DNA from: VAZQ01 sp963816745
GTDB lineage: Bacteria; Pseudomonadota; Alphaproteobacteria; Rhizobiales; Xanthobacteraceae
Assembly: GCA_963816745.1 (NCBI GenBank)
Contig: CAWFLQ010000011.1
Coordinates: 248,001-312,000 of the forward strand
Length of the DNA: 64,000 nt
Direction of reading: 5' to 3'
The notes under the pieces are model-generated. The model was given only the letters and a program-made list of their open reading frames with translations. It was not told where the DNA came from and ran no database searches. Shown in pieces: positions 55,292-63,739 of the stretch. Position 1 is the stretch's first letter. The number at the start of each line of letters is the position of its first letter. The translations under genes were made by a program, and so were the position numbers.

Positions 55292-57263
55292 TCAAAGAGA
55301 CCGAACCGGCCGGCCCGAGGAGGCTCCAAACCCCTCGATCAACGCCTCAGTCCCGTCGAGAACCGAGAGTCGAGCCTTTACATCCTGCAACCAGGAGTAA
55401 TTGGCCTCGGTCGAATCCTGTCCCAAGGCCTGTTCGGCGTCTCTGAGCTCCTTAGCTAGGGAATGCCATTGCCGATGCAAGGCGACAAGCTGTTTCCACG
55501 TCATCAGCACATCGTCGGGAGCGGCCTCCGCCCCTGCACCCCAGCAGTCGGGGGTGGTGATGGCTTTCTGCATGCGCCCGGCGAGCTCGGCCAGCCCCCG
55601 GCGTCCGAGCTCGGCGATCATGGCCTCCCCGTCCGGCGCGCCGCCATGGGCAAAAATGTCGATCAGCTCGCTCTTCACCCGCGCGGCGTCGGCGTGACGG
55701 AACTCGACCTCGGAGAGCTCCTCCAGATGCTCGTGCAGCAGCCAGGGGTGATTGATGACGGTCTGCAGGATCAACGCCTCACGGCGGGGAATGGCGGCGC
55801 GGTGGCCGCGATGGACCGGGCTCGCCGCCAGTTGCGGGCTCGCCACGACATAGGCCTCGCCGTGGCGAAAGAGGGCGAATAGCGAATGGCGAATAGCGAG
55901 CAGCGCCGGGTGAGCGGCGGGGTGGCCCTTTTCCCCTATTCGCCATTCGCCATTCGCCATTCGCTTTGCGGCCAGGGGTCCTCGGTCGCTCGTCCGCCGC
56001 GAACAGCCGCCGCAACCGTTCGCCGAATTCCTGGCGATAATATTTGCGCACGGTGTCGTCGCCGATCGTGGCGGTGACCTCGGCGAGGCGGGCCTCGAAC
56101 GCGGCGCGCCGCTCCGGCGTGTCGAGGCCGCCGGCTTCGGTCTCCCGCATCCACAACACCTCGGCGAGCGGCCGGGCAGCGCCGATCACCTCGGCGACCG
56201 CATCGCGCCCGCCGCTGCGGGCGAGATCGTCGGGGTCCTGCCCTTCGGGCAGGCTCGCGAATTTGAGGCTCTTGCCGGGCTTGATCAGCGGCAGCGCAAT
56301 ATCGACCGCCCGATAAGCGGCACGGCGCCCGGCACCGTCGCCGTCGAAGCAGAGCGTCGGCTCGTCCGCCATCTTCCACAGCAGCGTGAACTGGTCGGCG
56401 GTAAGCGCGGTACCGAGCGGCGCGACCGTCGCCTCGTAGCCCGCGTTCACCATGGCGATCACGTCGACGTAACCTTCGACCGCGACCACAGGCGCGCCCT
56501 TGTGCGAAGCCGCGCGCGCGGTCGCGATGTTGTAGAGCGTGCCGCCTTTGTGGAAGAGCGGCGTCTCCGGCGAGTTCAAATATTTCGCCTGCGCGTCCTT
56601 CTCGAGCGCGCGTCCGCCGAAGGCGATCACGCGGCCGCGCAGGTCGGTGATGGGAAACATCACGCGGTCGCGGAAGCGGTCATAAGGCACCGGGATGTCG
56701 TCGCCGGCGACCAGCAGGCCCGCCGCGATCATGTCCTCGGTCGATATGCCGTCCTTGCCGAGCTGCTCCTTGAGGGCGAAGCGCTCGGCCGGCGCATAGC
56801 CCAGGCGGAACCTGACCTGCGTCGCCGGATCGAGCCCGCGATCGGCGAGATAGCCGCGCGCCTTGGCGCCGTGGCGCGACGCCAGCGTCGCCTCGAAGAA
56901 TTTCGCCGCCAGCTCGACGACGTCGTGCAGCGTCCGCCGGCGCTCGTCGCGCGCCTCGTCCTCGCGCGAGACCTGCGGCAACGGGACGCCGGCCTGCGCC
57001 GCCAGCCGCTCGACCGCCTCCGGGAAGGTCACGCCCTCCGTCATCATCACGAAGTCGAAAATGCTGCCGTTCTTGCCGGAGGAAAAATCGAACCACGCCA
57101 TCTTCTGGTCGTTGACGAAGAACGACGGGGTCTTCTCCTTGTTGAAGGGCGAAAGCCCCCTCCACTCCCGCCCGGCCTTCTTCAGCTTCACGCGCCGGCC
57201 CACGACCTCCGAGACCGGAAGCCGCGCGCGCAACTCGTCGAGAAATTGGGGCGAAAAGCGCAT
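55292..57263 (-). CDS. dnaG: DNA primase DnaG (one frame break, embedded repeat)
   Basis: The replicative primase. The zinc-binding domain region is GLSPFNKEKTPSFFVNDQKM then AWFDFSSGKNGSIFDF; all four usual zinc ligands (C, H, C, C) are replaced. The TOPRIM catalytic site is intact (VVAVEGYVDVIAM and LCFDGDGAGRRAA). The C-terminal helicase-binding domain begins near ALILQTVINHPWLLHEHLEE. The linker between them holds a palindromic repeat and one apparent extra base near 55900. The gene lies upstream of rpoD in the order typical for this group. Confidence 0.92.
55873..55965. repeat. Palindromic GCGAATG-type repeat inside dnaG
   Basis: Arms made of 7-base GCGAATG/GCGAATA steps (left 55873-55900, right 55936-55965) face each other across about 35 bases. 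Read as protein they give NGEWRMAN or AIRHSLFA words in the linker between the TOPRIM and helicase-binding domains. The dnaG frame changes inside or beside the repeat. Confidence 0.8.
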
Positions 57264-57589
57264 GGGGCCGAGCCCGGGTCACGCAGCCGAGTGATTCGCT
57301 GGACCTGCCAGTATAGACCCCGAGACGGCGCCCGCCGCGGCGCCGACGATTGTCCCAGTTATCCACAGGGGCAGCTGCACGCGTGTGAGGGGTCCCGGCC
57401 AAAACTCGGCGTTGCGCCGGCATGCCACTCGCCCCTGCCCAACTGCTGATGTCACGCGAGCATTGGGCAAGAACCAACGATCCCACAACGAGAATTTCGA
57501 ACGCGCATCAGCGCGTTGAGCGCGACGCGTCGAACGTGCTCGCTAGTATGCTCCACTATCTTGCTAAAAAAACTTCTTGGGAGGAGCTG
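57264..57589. other. Intergenic region upstream of dnaG
   Basis: A 326-base gap between dnaG (minus) and the alpha/beta hydrolase (plus). A perfect DnaA-box sequence, TTATCCACA, is at 57359-57367, about 96 bases before the dnaG start. No other copies or AT-rich unwinding region are seen nearby, so this is not an origin. The plus-strand hydrolase is preceded by GGGAGGAG. Confidence 0.6.
57359..57367 (+). promoter_or_regulatory. Perfect DnaA box upstream of dnaG
   Basis: TTATCCACA equals the strong consensus DnaA box. Its place in the dnaG promoter region suggests possible control of primase by DnaA. A single 9-base match can occur by chance, so this is a weak but checkable lead. Confidence 0.45.
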
Positions 57590-58414
57590 ATGACTGCAAC
57601 CAACGAACCATCGATCACGCGCCGCAGCGTGCTCGCGAGCGCGGCGTGCCGGCGCGAGCGTGGCGGCGCTCGGCGGGACGCCGGCAATGGCGCAAACGGG
57701 GCCGCAGAAGACCTTCGTGCTCGTCCACGGCGCCTGGCACGGCGGCTGGTGCTGGCGCCGCGTGTCCGATCTGCTGGAGAAGAAGGGCCACAAGGTGTTC
57801 ACGCCGACGCTGACCGGCGTCGGCGAGCGCTCGCATCTCCTGAGCAAGGACATCAATCTCGACACCCACATCACCGACATCGTCAACGTCTTCAAATGGG
57901 AAGACCTCAAGGACGTCTGCCTGGTGGTGCATTCCTATGGCGGCTGGCCGGGCTCGGGCGCGCTCGAGCAGATCGGCGATCGCGTGTCCTCGATCGTCTG
58001 GCTCGATGCGTTCAAGCCGGAGAACGGCCAGCGCGGCTTCGACTTCTCCTCCGAGTTCAGCCGCAAGGCGCTGCTTGGAGGCGGTCGAGAAGGGCGAGCC
58101 CGGGCGCCGGGGACCGAAGGCCGAAGCGTTCATGGTCGTCAACGAGAAGGACCGCGCCTGGGTCGACTTCGAAGACTACGCCGCAGCCGAACGGCGTCGC
58201 GCTGCAGCCGATCAAGCTCACCGGCGCGCGCGAGAAGGTGGCGAAGAAGACCTACATCCGCGCCGTGAAATATCCGCAGCCGGCGTTCGACAAGGCCTAT
58301 GCGGAGTGCAAGGCCGACAAGTCGTGGAAGACCTACGAGACCACCGACGCCGGCCACGACGTGATGGTCGACGCGCCGGAATGGCTGGTCGATATCCTGC
58401 TGCAAGTATCCTGA
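57590..58414 (+). CDS. Alpha/beta hydrolase, exported, copy 1 (several frame breaks)
   Basis: A roughly 274-residue hydrolase. Its N-terminus TATNEPSITRRSVLASAA is a Tat-like signal, followed by FVLVHGAWHGGWCWRRVSD, the nucleophile elbow VVHSYGG, and the late catalytic His in AGHDVMVDAPEWL. Frame changes near 57640, 58075 and 58185 are each repaired by removing one base. GGAGG precedes the start. It is paralogous to the next gene, which keeps the common GHSYGG elbow. Confidence 0.78.
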   Translation: MTATNEPSITRRSVLASAACRRERGGARRDAGNGANGAAEDLRARPRRLARRLVLAPRVRSAGEEGPQGVHADADRRRRALASPEQGHQSRHPHHRHRQRLQMGRPQGRLPGGAFLWRLAGLGRARADRRSRVLDRLARCVQAGERPARLRLLLRVQPQGAAWRRSRRASPGAGDRRPKRSWSSTRRTAPGSTSKTTPQPNGVALQPIKLTGAREKVAKKTYIRAVKYPQPAFDKAYAECKADKSWKTYETTDAGHDVMVDAPEWLVDILLQVS

Positions 58415-58447
58415 GCGAAAAACAACACATTTTGAGTGGAGGAAACA

Positions 58448-59251
58448 ATGGCCGGAAACGGACAAACACGCCGCACTGTGCTGGGCGGCATCGCTGCGGG
58501 TGCGGGGCTCATGAGCATGATCGACGAGACGAACGCGCAGGCGCAGGGGAATGCCAAGACCTTCGTGCTGGTGCACGGCGCGTGGCATGGCGGCTGGTGC
58601 TGGCGGCGGGTGTCGGACCTTCTGGAGAAGAAGGGACACAAGGTATTCACGCCGACGATGACCGGGCTCGGCGAGCGTTCGCACCTCATCGATCCGAAGA
58701 TCAACCTCGCGACCCACATCACCGACATCGTCAACGTGATCAAATGGGAGGGCCTCAAGGACATCGTGCTGGTCGGCCACTCCTATGGCGGCTCGATCGT
58801 CTCCGGCGTCGCCGAGCAGGCGGGCGACACCATCGGCTCGATCGTATTCCTCGATGCGTTCATACCGGACAACGGCGACAGCCTCGCGAGCAAGGCCTCG
58901 CAGGGCACGCGCGACGCGATCGCCGCCGTGGTGCAAAAGGGCGAGACTGCGATGAAGCCCATTTCGGCAGCATTCTTCCAGGTGAACGAGAAGGACCGCG
59001 CCTGGGTCGACGGCATGTGCACGCCGCATCCGGTCGCGACGTTCACGGACAAGAGCACCGTCACCGGCGCGCGCGACCGCATCGCCAAGAAGGCGTTCAT
59101 CCGCGCCAAGGGATATAACAGCGGGCCGTTCGACGCCGCGCACGAGAAGGCCAAGGCGGCGGGCTGGCGCGTCTACGAGATGCCCTGCGGCCACGACGCG
59201 ATGGTGGACATGCCGGACCGCCTCACGGAGATTCTGATCGAGGTGGCGTAG
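58448..59251 (+). CDS. Alpha/beta hydrolase, exported, copy 2
   Basis: A 267-residue paralog with an intact frame. After a Tat-like leader (TRRTVLGGIAAGAGLM) come FVLVHGAWHGGWCWRRVSD, KVFTPTMTGLGERSHLIDPK, LVGHSYGGSIVSGV (nucleophile) and CGHDAMVDMPDRL (catalytic His). The family includes esterase/lyase-like hydrolases similar to plant hydroxynitrile-lyase folds. Two adjacent copies show tandem duplication. Substrate unknown. Confidence 0.85.
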   Translation: MAGNGQTRRTVLGGIAAGAGLMSMIDETNAQAQGNAKTFVLVHGAWHGGWCWRRVSDLLEKKGHKVFTPTMTGLGERSHLIDPKINLATHITDIVNVIKWEGLKDIVLVGHSYGGSIVSGVAEQAGDTIGSIVFLDAFIPDNGDSLASKASQGTRDAIAAVVQKGETAMKPISAAFFQVNEKDRAWVDGMCTPHPVATFTDKSTVTGARDRIAKKAFIRAKGYNSGPFDAAHEKAKAAGWRVYEMPCGHDAMVDMPDRLTEILIEVA

Positions 59252-59280
59252 CGTTTCGCACTGCTGGTGCATGTCGGCGC

Positions 59281-59460
59281 CGCGCATTCGGTGCGTTCCC
59301 TCCCCAACCAAACCCGGCCTGCCGGGTTTGGTCACATTAGATTTGCCGGAAGCGGGCAAGCCCGCAGCCGGCTGGGGAGAGATTAGGGTGGGGTGGTGCT
59401 ATGTGGCGCCACGCGAGCATCACTGCACCACCCCCTCCCCCCACAAGGGAGCCGCATTGT
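59281..59460. repeat. G/C-rich palindromic intergenic element
   Basis: The 263-base gap holds a perfect hairpin at 59307-59332 (12-bp stem with CT loop) and inverted runs resembling the element at 506-636 (GGGTGGGGTGGTGC and GCACCACCCCCTCCCCCC). It may end the hydrolase transcript or be a dispersed repeat. Confidence 0.7.
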
Positions 59461-59514
59461 TGTTCTATTCTCGTTCGCACTGAAACGCTGTCGGACGAAC
59501 GCGGAACGGGGGGC

Positions 59515-60333
59515 ATGCACTTGGATCGCCGTGCTTTATTGCGCCTCGCGTTTGCAGGACTGCTATCGGCGCCATCGCCGCTTCTCGCCGCGTCGGACAA
59601 GGGAAAAGGTAACCGGGCGTTCGACGAGCTCCTCACGCGCTACCTCGTGCCGGCGGACGACGGGATCAATCGCGTGGACTACGCTCGCTGGCAGGCGAGC
59701 ACCGCCGACCGCGAAAAGCTCGACGGCTATCTCATCGCACTCGCGGCTCGGCAGCCGTCGGCGATGGCCCGCAACGAGGCCTTTGCGTATTGGGCCAATC
59801 TCTACAACGCAGCCACACTGAAAGTGGTGATCGACAGATACCCCGTCAGGTCGATCCGCGACATCAAGAGCGAAACCAGCCTCTTCGATGTGAAGGGCTA
59901 TATCGGCCCCTGGCGCACCAAGATTGCAACCGTCGAAGGCCGGCAGGTGTCGCTCGACGACATCGAGCACAACATCATGCGGCCGACCTTCAGGGACCCG
60001 CGCGTGCATTATGCGGTCAATTGTGCGTCGATCGGCTGCCCGAACCTCGCTCCGCGCGCGTGGAGGATCGAGACGCTCGACAAGGATCTGGACGCCGCCG
60101 CGCGGGCTTTCGTCAATCATCCGCGCGGCGCGCAGGTACGCGCCGACGGCACGTTGCGCCTCTCCAGCATCTACAAGTGGTACAAGGAAGACTTCGGCGG
60201 AACCGACGCCGGAGTCATCGACCATTTGCGCCGCTATGCGGCACCGGATCTCCTGGCGAAGCTTGCGGCCGGCGTTCGCGGCCTCGACGACGAGTATGAT
60301 TGGGCGCTGAATGAGGTGGGCGGTCGTGTTTGA
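59515..60333 (+). CDS. DUF547 domain protein, exported
   Basis: A 272-residue protein with a Tat-like leader (HLDRRALLRLAFAGLLS) and a DUF547 domain: NRVDYARWQASTADREKLDG, RNEAFAYWANLYNAATLKVV, KGYIGPWRTKIATVEGRQVS, the conserved HYAVNCASIGCPNLAPRAWR, and SSIYKWYKEDFGG. It resembles a glutaminase/protease-like fold. The downstream SRPBCC and glycosyltransferase genes overlap or abut it, forming an operon. Function unknown. Confidence 0.82.
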   Translation: MHLDRRALLRLAFAGLLSAPSPLLAASDKGKGNRAFDELLTRYLVPADDGINRVDYARWQASTADREKLDGYLIALAARQPSAMARNEAFAYWANLYNAATLKVVIDRYPVRSIRDIKSETSLFDVKGYIGPWRTKIATVEGRQVSLDDIEHNIMRPTFRDPRVHYAVNCASIGCPNLAPRAWRIETLDKDLDAAARAFVNHPRGAQVRADGTLRLSSIYKWYKEDFGGTDAGVIDHLRRYAAPDLLAKLAAGVRGLDDEYDWALNEVGGRV

Positions 60334-60388
60334 CGAACGGCTTCGTCATCGAGACCGCAACGAGATCGATAGCAGGTGCCGGCCGAGC

Positions 60389-60964
60389 ATGAGTTCGAGG
60401 AGCCGGCCCGCACTCGCGCAAGCGGCGTTGATTTGCGCCGCGGTGCTGGCACCACTGGACGCCCTGAGCCGCGAAGCTTCGCCGCCACAGGTCAGCGTCG
60501 AGTACGACGAGGGCGCTTCCGCCGCCCGCGTCTCCGCCACGATCGACATATCGGCCGCTCCGCAGACGGTCTATGCGGTGATGATCGACTGCTCCCGAGC
60601 CTTGCGGATCGTAACCGGTCTCGAAAGCTGCCGCGTGATCGAGCGCAGCGCCGACGGCAAATGGGATGTCCGCGAGCACATCATCTCCGTCAGTTTCCTG
60701 CTTCCGCGGATCCGCAACGTCTTTCGATCCGAGTATGATCAGGACAGGCGTATCCGCTTTCGACGCGTCGGCGGCGATCTGAGAGTGTCCGACGGCGAAT
60801 GGCATCTGCAGCCGCTCGCGGGCGGAACGCGCGTGACCTATGGCGCGCACGTCGCCTTGTCCGTGCCCGTCCCGGGCCTGCTCGTACGCGAGGCCATCCG
60901 TTACGACCTCCCGAACACGCTCGTCGCCCTGAGACGCGAAAGTCTTGAAGGCCGACGCAAGTGA
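60389..60964 (+). CDS. SRPBCC/START-like domain protein, exported
   Basis: A roughly 191-residue protein with a signal-like N-terminus (LAQAALICAAVLAPLDALSR) and a START-like lipid-binding fold: SATIDISAAPQTVYAVMIDC, REHIISVSFLLPRIRNVFRS, RFRRVGGDLRVSDGEWHLQP. The start at 60389 is chosen for the signal; 60311 is in frame and would overlap the previous gene. Its stop overlaps the glycosyltransferase GTG. It may bind a lipid or hydrophobic ligand. Confidence 0.75.
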   Translation: MSSRSRPALAQAALICAAVLAPLDALSREASPPQVSVEYDEGASAARVSATIDISAAPQTVYAVMIDCSRALRIVTGLESCRVIERSADGKWDVREHIISVSFLLPRIRNVFRSEYDQDRRIRFRRVGGDLRVSDGEWHLQPLAGGTRVTYGAHVALSVPVPGLLVREAIRYDLPNTLVALRRESLEGRRK

Positions 60965-61674
60965 CCGACGTTGAAACGCATGCAGCCCCTCCGGAAACCT
61001 CGGTCTGCGTGGTCGTTCCGGCCTTGAACGAGGGCGCCGGCCTCGGCGGCCTTCTCGACGAGCTGTCCTCGGCGGACTTCGATGACATCGTGGTCGTGGA
61101 CAACGGCAGCACGGACGAAACCGTGTCGATCGCGGCGGGACATGGCGGCGTACGTCTCGTCTGCGCCCCGCGAGGACGCGGGCTTGCTCTCAACGTCGGG
61201 GCGCGTGCGACAACGGCGGACGTTCTCCTCTTTCTGCACGCCGATACGGCCTTGCCGCGCGGTGCAGGAACGATGATCCGCACGGCGGTGGCGGATCCGA
61301 ACGTGGTCGGAGGCTGCTTTCGTCTGAGCTTCGACCAGCGGAGCGCGCTGCTTCGTTTCTATGCCTGGTTCACGCGCTATGACACCCCGTTCACGACGTT
61401 CGGGGATCAGGCCTATTTCATCCGCCGTCGCGCGTTCGCAAGCGTCGGCGGGTTCCCGGAGTGGCCAATTCTGGAAGACGTCGAAATTCGTCGCCGCCTA
61501 AAGCGCACTGGCCGCTTCGTGAAGCTGCCATCTCCGGTCGTGACCTCGGCGCGGCGTTTTCGAAAAAACGGACCGATCCGACAGCAGCTTCGAAACATTG
61601 CCATCATTGCATTGTTCCACCTCGGGCTATCGCCCGAGCGGCTGGCGCGCTGGTACCGTCCCCAGCGTGGATGA
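60961..61674 (+). CDS. Family 2 glycosyltransferase of the TIGR04283 type
   Basis: A 237-residue GT2 protein: SVCVVVPALNEGAGLGGLLD, the DDIVVVDNGSTDETVSIAAG donor motif, DVLLFLHADTALPRG, GDQAYFIRRRAFASVGGFPE and WPILEDVEIRRRLKR. Length and order match the TIGR04283 group linked with arsenosugar synthesis. The GTG overlaps the previous stop, so the three genes are translated together. No arsenic genes are visible, so the acceptor is unknown. Confidence 0.82.
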   Translation: MTDVETHAAPPETSVCVVVPALNEGAGLGGLLDELSSADFDDIVVVDNGSTDETVSIAAGHGGVRLVCAPRGRGLALNVGARATTADVLLFLHADTALPRGAGTMIRTAVADPNVVGGCFRLSFDQRSALLRFYAWFTRYDTPFTTFGDQAYFIRRRAFASVGGFPEWPILEDVEIRRRLKRTGRFVKLPSPVVTSARRFRKNGPIRQQLRNIAIIALFHLGLSPERLARWYRPQRG

Positions 61675-61680
61675 CACGCA

Positions 61681-62646
61681 CTAATCCGCCGAGAAACCCG
61701 TCGCCTTCACGATCTTGGCCCAGCGTTCGACCTGGACCTCGATGCTCTCCTTGAACGCAGCGCCGGTCTGTCCGCTCACATCGAAGCCCTGCGCCGCAAG
61801 CCGCGCCTTGACCGCGGGATCCGCGTGCGCGGCAATCGCGGCCGCCTCCTGCCGCTTGACCACGTCGTCCGGCGTGCCGGCCTTCAACAACAATCCGAAC
61901 CAGACCGGTGCGGTCAGATCGGCGTGGCCCAGATCCGCCAGGGTCGGCACGTCCGGCAACAGCGGAGAGCGCTTCGCCCCGCTCGACACCAGCGCGCGCA
62001 GCAAGCCCGAGCGCGACGGCTCGGCCGCCGACTGCAACTGCGTGAAGCCGAACAGCGCATGGCCGGCGAGCAGATCGACCATTTGCGGGGCGTTGCCGCG
62101 GTAAGGCACCTGCGTCAATGCGAGATCGAAGCGCTCGTTGAGCTGATAGCCCAGAAAATGCGAGATCGTGCCGGGGCCGTAATTGGCGTAGGTGAGCTTG
62201 CCGCGATTGGCCTTCGCATAGGCCACCCACTCCTCGAAGGTCTTGGCCGGCACGCTCGGATGCGCCACCAGGACGAGCGGCGTCTCGATGCCCTTGATGA
62301 CGGGAATGAAATCGGCGCGCTTCCAGCGCAGGTTCTTGTAGGTCGAGGGATTGATCTCGATCATGGACTGGGCGCCGACCCACATCTGGCTGCCGTCGGC
62401 CGGACCGTCGAGCACCCATTGCGCCGCGATGTTGCCGTTGGCGCCGGACTTGATCTCGATGATCACCGGACGCCCGAGCGTGCCGCTCATGTGCTCGGCG
62501 ATGATGCGGGCATAGGTATCGATCGAGCCGCCCGCCGGCGCGCCGACCGCGAGACGAATGGGACTGGAAGTCTGCGCGAATGCGTCAGCACCGAGCGCGG
62601 CAATTGAGAGGCACAGCGATGCCGCGATCACTCTACTTGGTCGCAT
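61681..62646 (-). CDS. Bug/TctC-family receptor (start uncertain)
   Basis: A TTT receptor beginning at 62646 with a normal Sec signal (RPSRVIAASLCLSIAALGAD), then IRLAVGAPAGGSIDTYARII, the IEIKSGANGNIAAQWV segment, VPYRGNAPQMVDLLAGH and LPDVPTLADLG. The binding loop differs from the usual PF.AGG. An upstream ATG at 62721 has a better ribosome site (GAGGGGAGAAAC) and would add 25 residues, partly encoded by the palindromic repeat at 62643-62685. Which start is used is unclear. Confidence 0.85.
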   Translation of the reverse strand: MRPSRVIAASLCLSIAALGADAFAQTSSPIRLAVGAPAGGSIDTYARIIAEHMSGTLGRPVIIEIKSGANGNIAAQWVLDGPADGSQMWVGAQSMIEINPSTYKNLRWKRADFIPVIKGIETPLVLVAHPSVPAKTFEEWVAYAKANRGKLTYANYGPGTISHFLGYQLNERFDLALTQVPYRGNAPQMVDLLAGHALFGFTQLQSAAEPSRSGLLRALVSSGAKRSPLLPDVPTLADLGHADLTAPVWFGLLLKAGTPDDVVKRQEAAAIAAHADPAVKARLAAQGFDVSGQTGAAFKESIEVQVERWAKIVKATGFSAD

Positions 62647-62685
62647 TTTCTGCGAAAAACCGGTGCCCACTTTTTCGGAAAATGC
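62643..62685. repeat. Palindromic repeat overlapping a receptor start
   Basis: The minus-strand repeat runs from GCATTTTCC to its complement GAAAATGC around an ACCGG core, like the copies at 40008 and 44147. Its last ATG is the presumed receptor start at 62646. It therefore either supplies the start codon or is translated as an N-terminal extension from 62721. Confidence 0.75.
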
Positions 62686-62748
62686 TCCGGTACGCAGCAC
62701 CCGCAGCAAGCTCGTAGTCATGACGTTTCTCCCCTCTATTATTTTCTT

Positions 62749-63714
62749 CTATTGCGGCTCCAGCCCCGCCTCCTTGACGATGCGCCCGGCGGCGGCGCGG
62801 TTCTCCTTGAGGAAGGCGGCGAATTCGTCCGGCGTGTCGAACACCGGCTCGAGGCCGGCGTCGATCAGCCGCTTCTGGCGGAACTCCGGCTCGCTGCCGA
62901 TGCGGGCCATCTCGTCGCGCAGCTTGCGGAGGATCGGCTTCGGCGTTCCCGCCGGCGCGACGATGCCGAAATAGACGCGGGTGATGCTGCCGCGATAGCC
63001 GAGCTCGCGCAGCGTCGGCACGTCCGGAATGACCGGCGAGCGCGCCTCGCCGTCGACCGCGAGCGGCCGCACCGTGCCGGCGCGGATGTTCTGCGTCCAG
63101 TTCGCCAAGCCGAAGAAGGCGACCGGGGTCGCGCCCGAGAGCACGCTGGTGACCGCCTCGCCGCCGCCGCGGAACGGCACGCGCACGAGATCGGCGCCGC
63201 TCTCCTGTTTCCACTTATCCATGAACAACGCCAGCGGCACCGACGGGACGATATAGCTCAGCGTCCCCGGCTTCGCCTTCGACAGCGCGGCGAGCTCGTC
63301 GAGCGACTTGACGTTGAGGCCGCTCGCCACCACGAGCACCTGCGTGTTGAAGAACGGATTCGTGATCGGCTCGAAATCCTTGTCGGGATCGAACGAGATC
63401 TTCTTGTAGAGGAACTGGTTGTAAGCCAGTGGCTCGACCGGCAAAATGCAGATGGTGTAGCCGTCGTTCGGCGCGTCGGCGCAGGCTCGGCTGCCGATAT
63501 TCATGCTGCCGCCGGGCCGGTTCTCGATGATGATCGGTTGCCCCCAGCGCTTCTGGATCTCCTCGCCCATCACCCGCATGAAGATGTCGCTGGTGCCGCC
63601 GGCGCTCGTCGCGGTGATCACCTTGATCGGCCGGGTCGGATAGTCCTGCGCCGATCCATCCGTCGCGCCGGCCAGCATCAGTGCGACGACCGGAACGGCC
63701 ATCCTCCACTTCAT
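62749..63714 (-). CDS. Bug/TctC-family periplasmic receptor
   Basis: A 321-residue TTT receptor with signal WRMAVPVVALMLAGATDGSA, then IKVITATSAGGTSDIFMRVM, IIIENRPGGSMNIGSRA, NDGYTICILPVEP, RVPFRGGGEAVTSVLSGA and IPDVPTLRELG. The ATSAGG loop, with TS instead of PF, resembles the receptor at 48053. It lies 25 bases after another receptor gene and precedes the one at 61681, so three receptors follow one another on the same strand. Confidence 0.92.
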   Translation of the reverse strand: MKWRMAVPVVALMLAGATDGSAQDYPTRPIKVITATSAGGTSDIFMRVMGEEIQKRWGQPIIIENRPGGSMNIGSRACADAPNDGYTICILPVEPLAYNQFLYKKISFDPDKDFEPITNPFFNTQVLVVASGLNVKSLDELAALSKAKPGTLSYIVPSVPLALFMDKWKQESGADLVRVPFRGGGEAVTSVLSGATPVAFFGLANWTQNIRAGTVRPLAVDGEARSPVIPDVPTLRELGYRGSITRVYFGIVAPAGTPKPILRKLRDEMARIGSEPEFRQKRLIDAGLEPVFDTPDEFAAFLKENRAAAGRIVKEAGLEPQ

Positions 63715-63739
63715 TGTTCTTCTCCTTGCACGCCGGCAA

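Noticed and set aside
57359..57367. DnaA box as a replication origin
   Set aside because: Only one box is seen, and there is no AT-rich region and no dnaA or parAB beside it.
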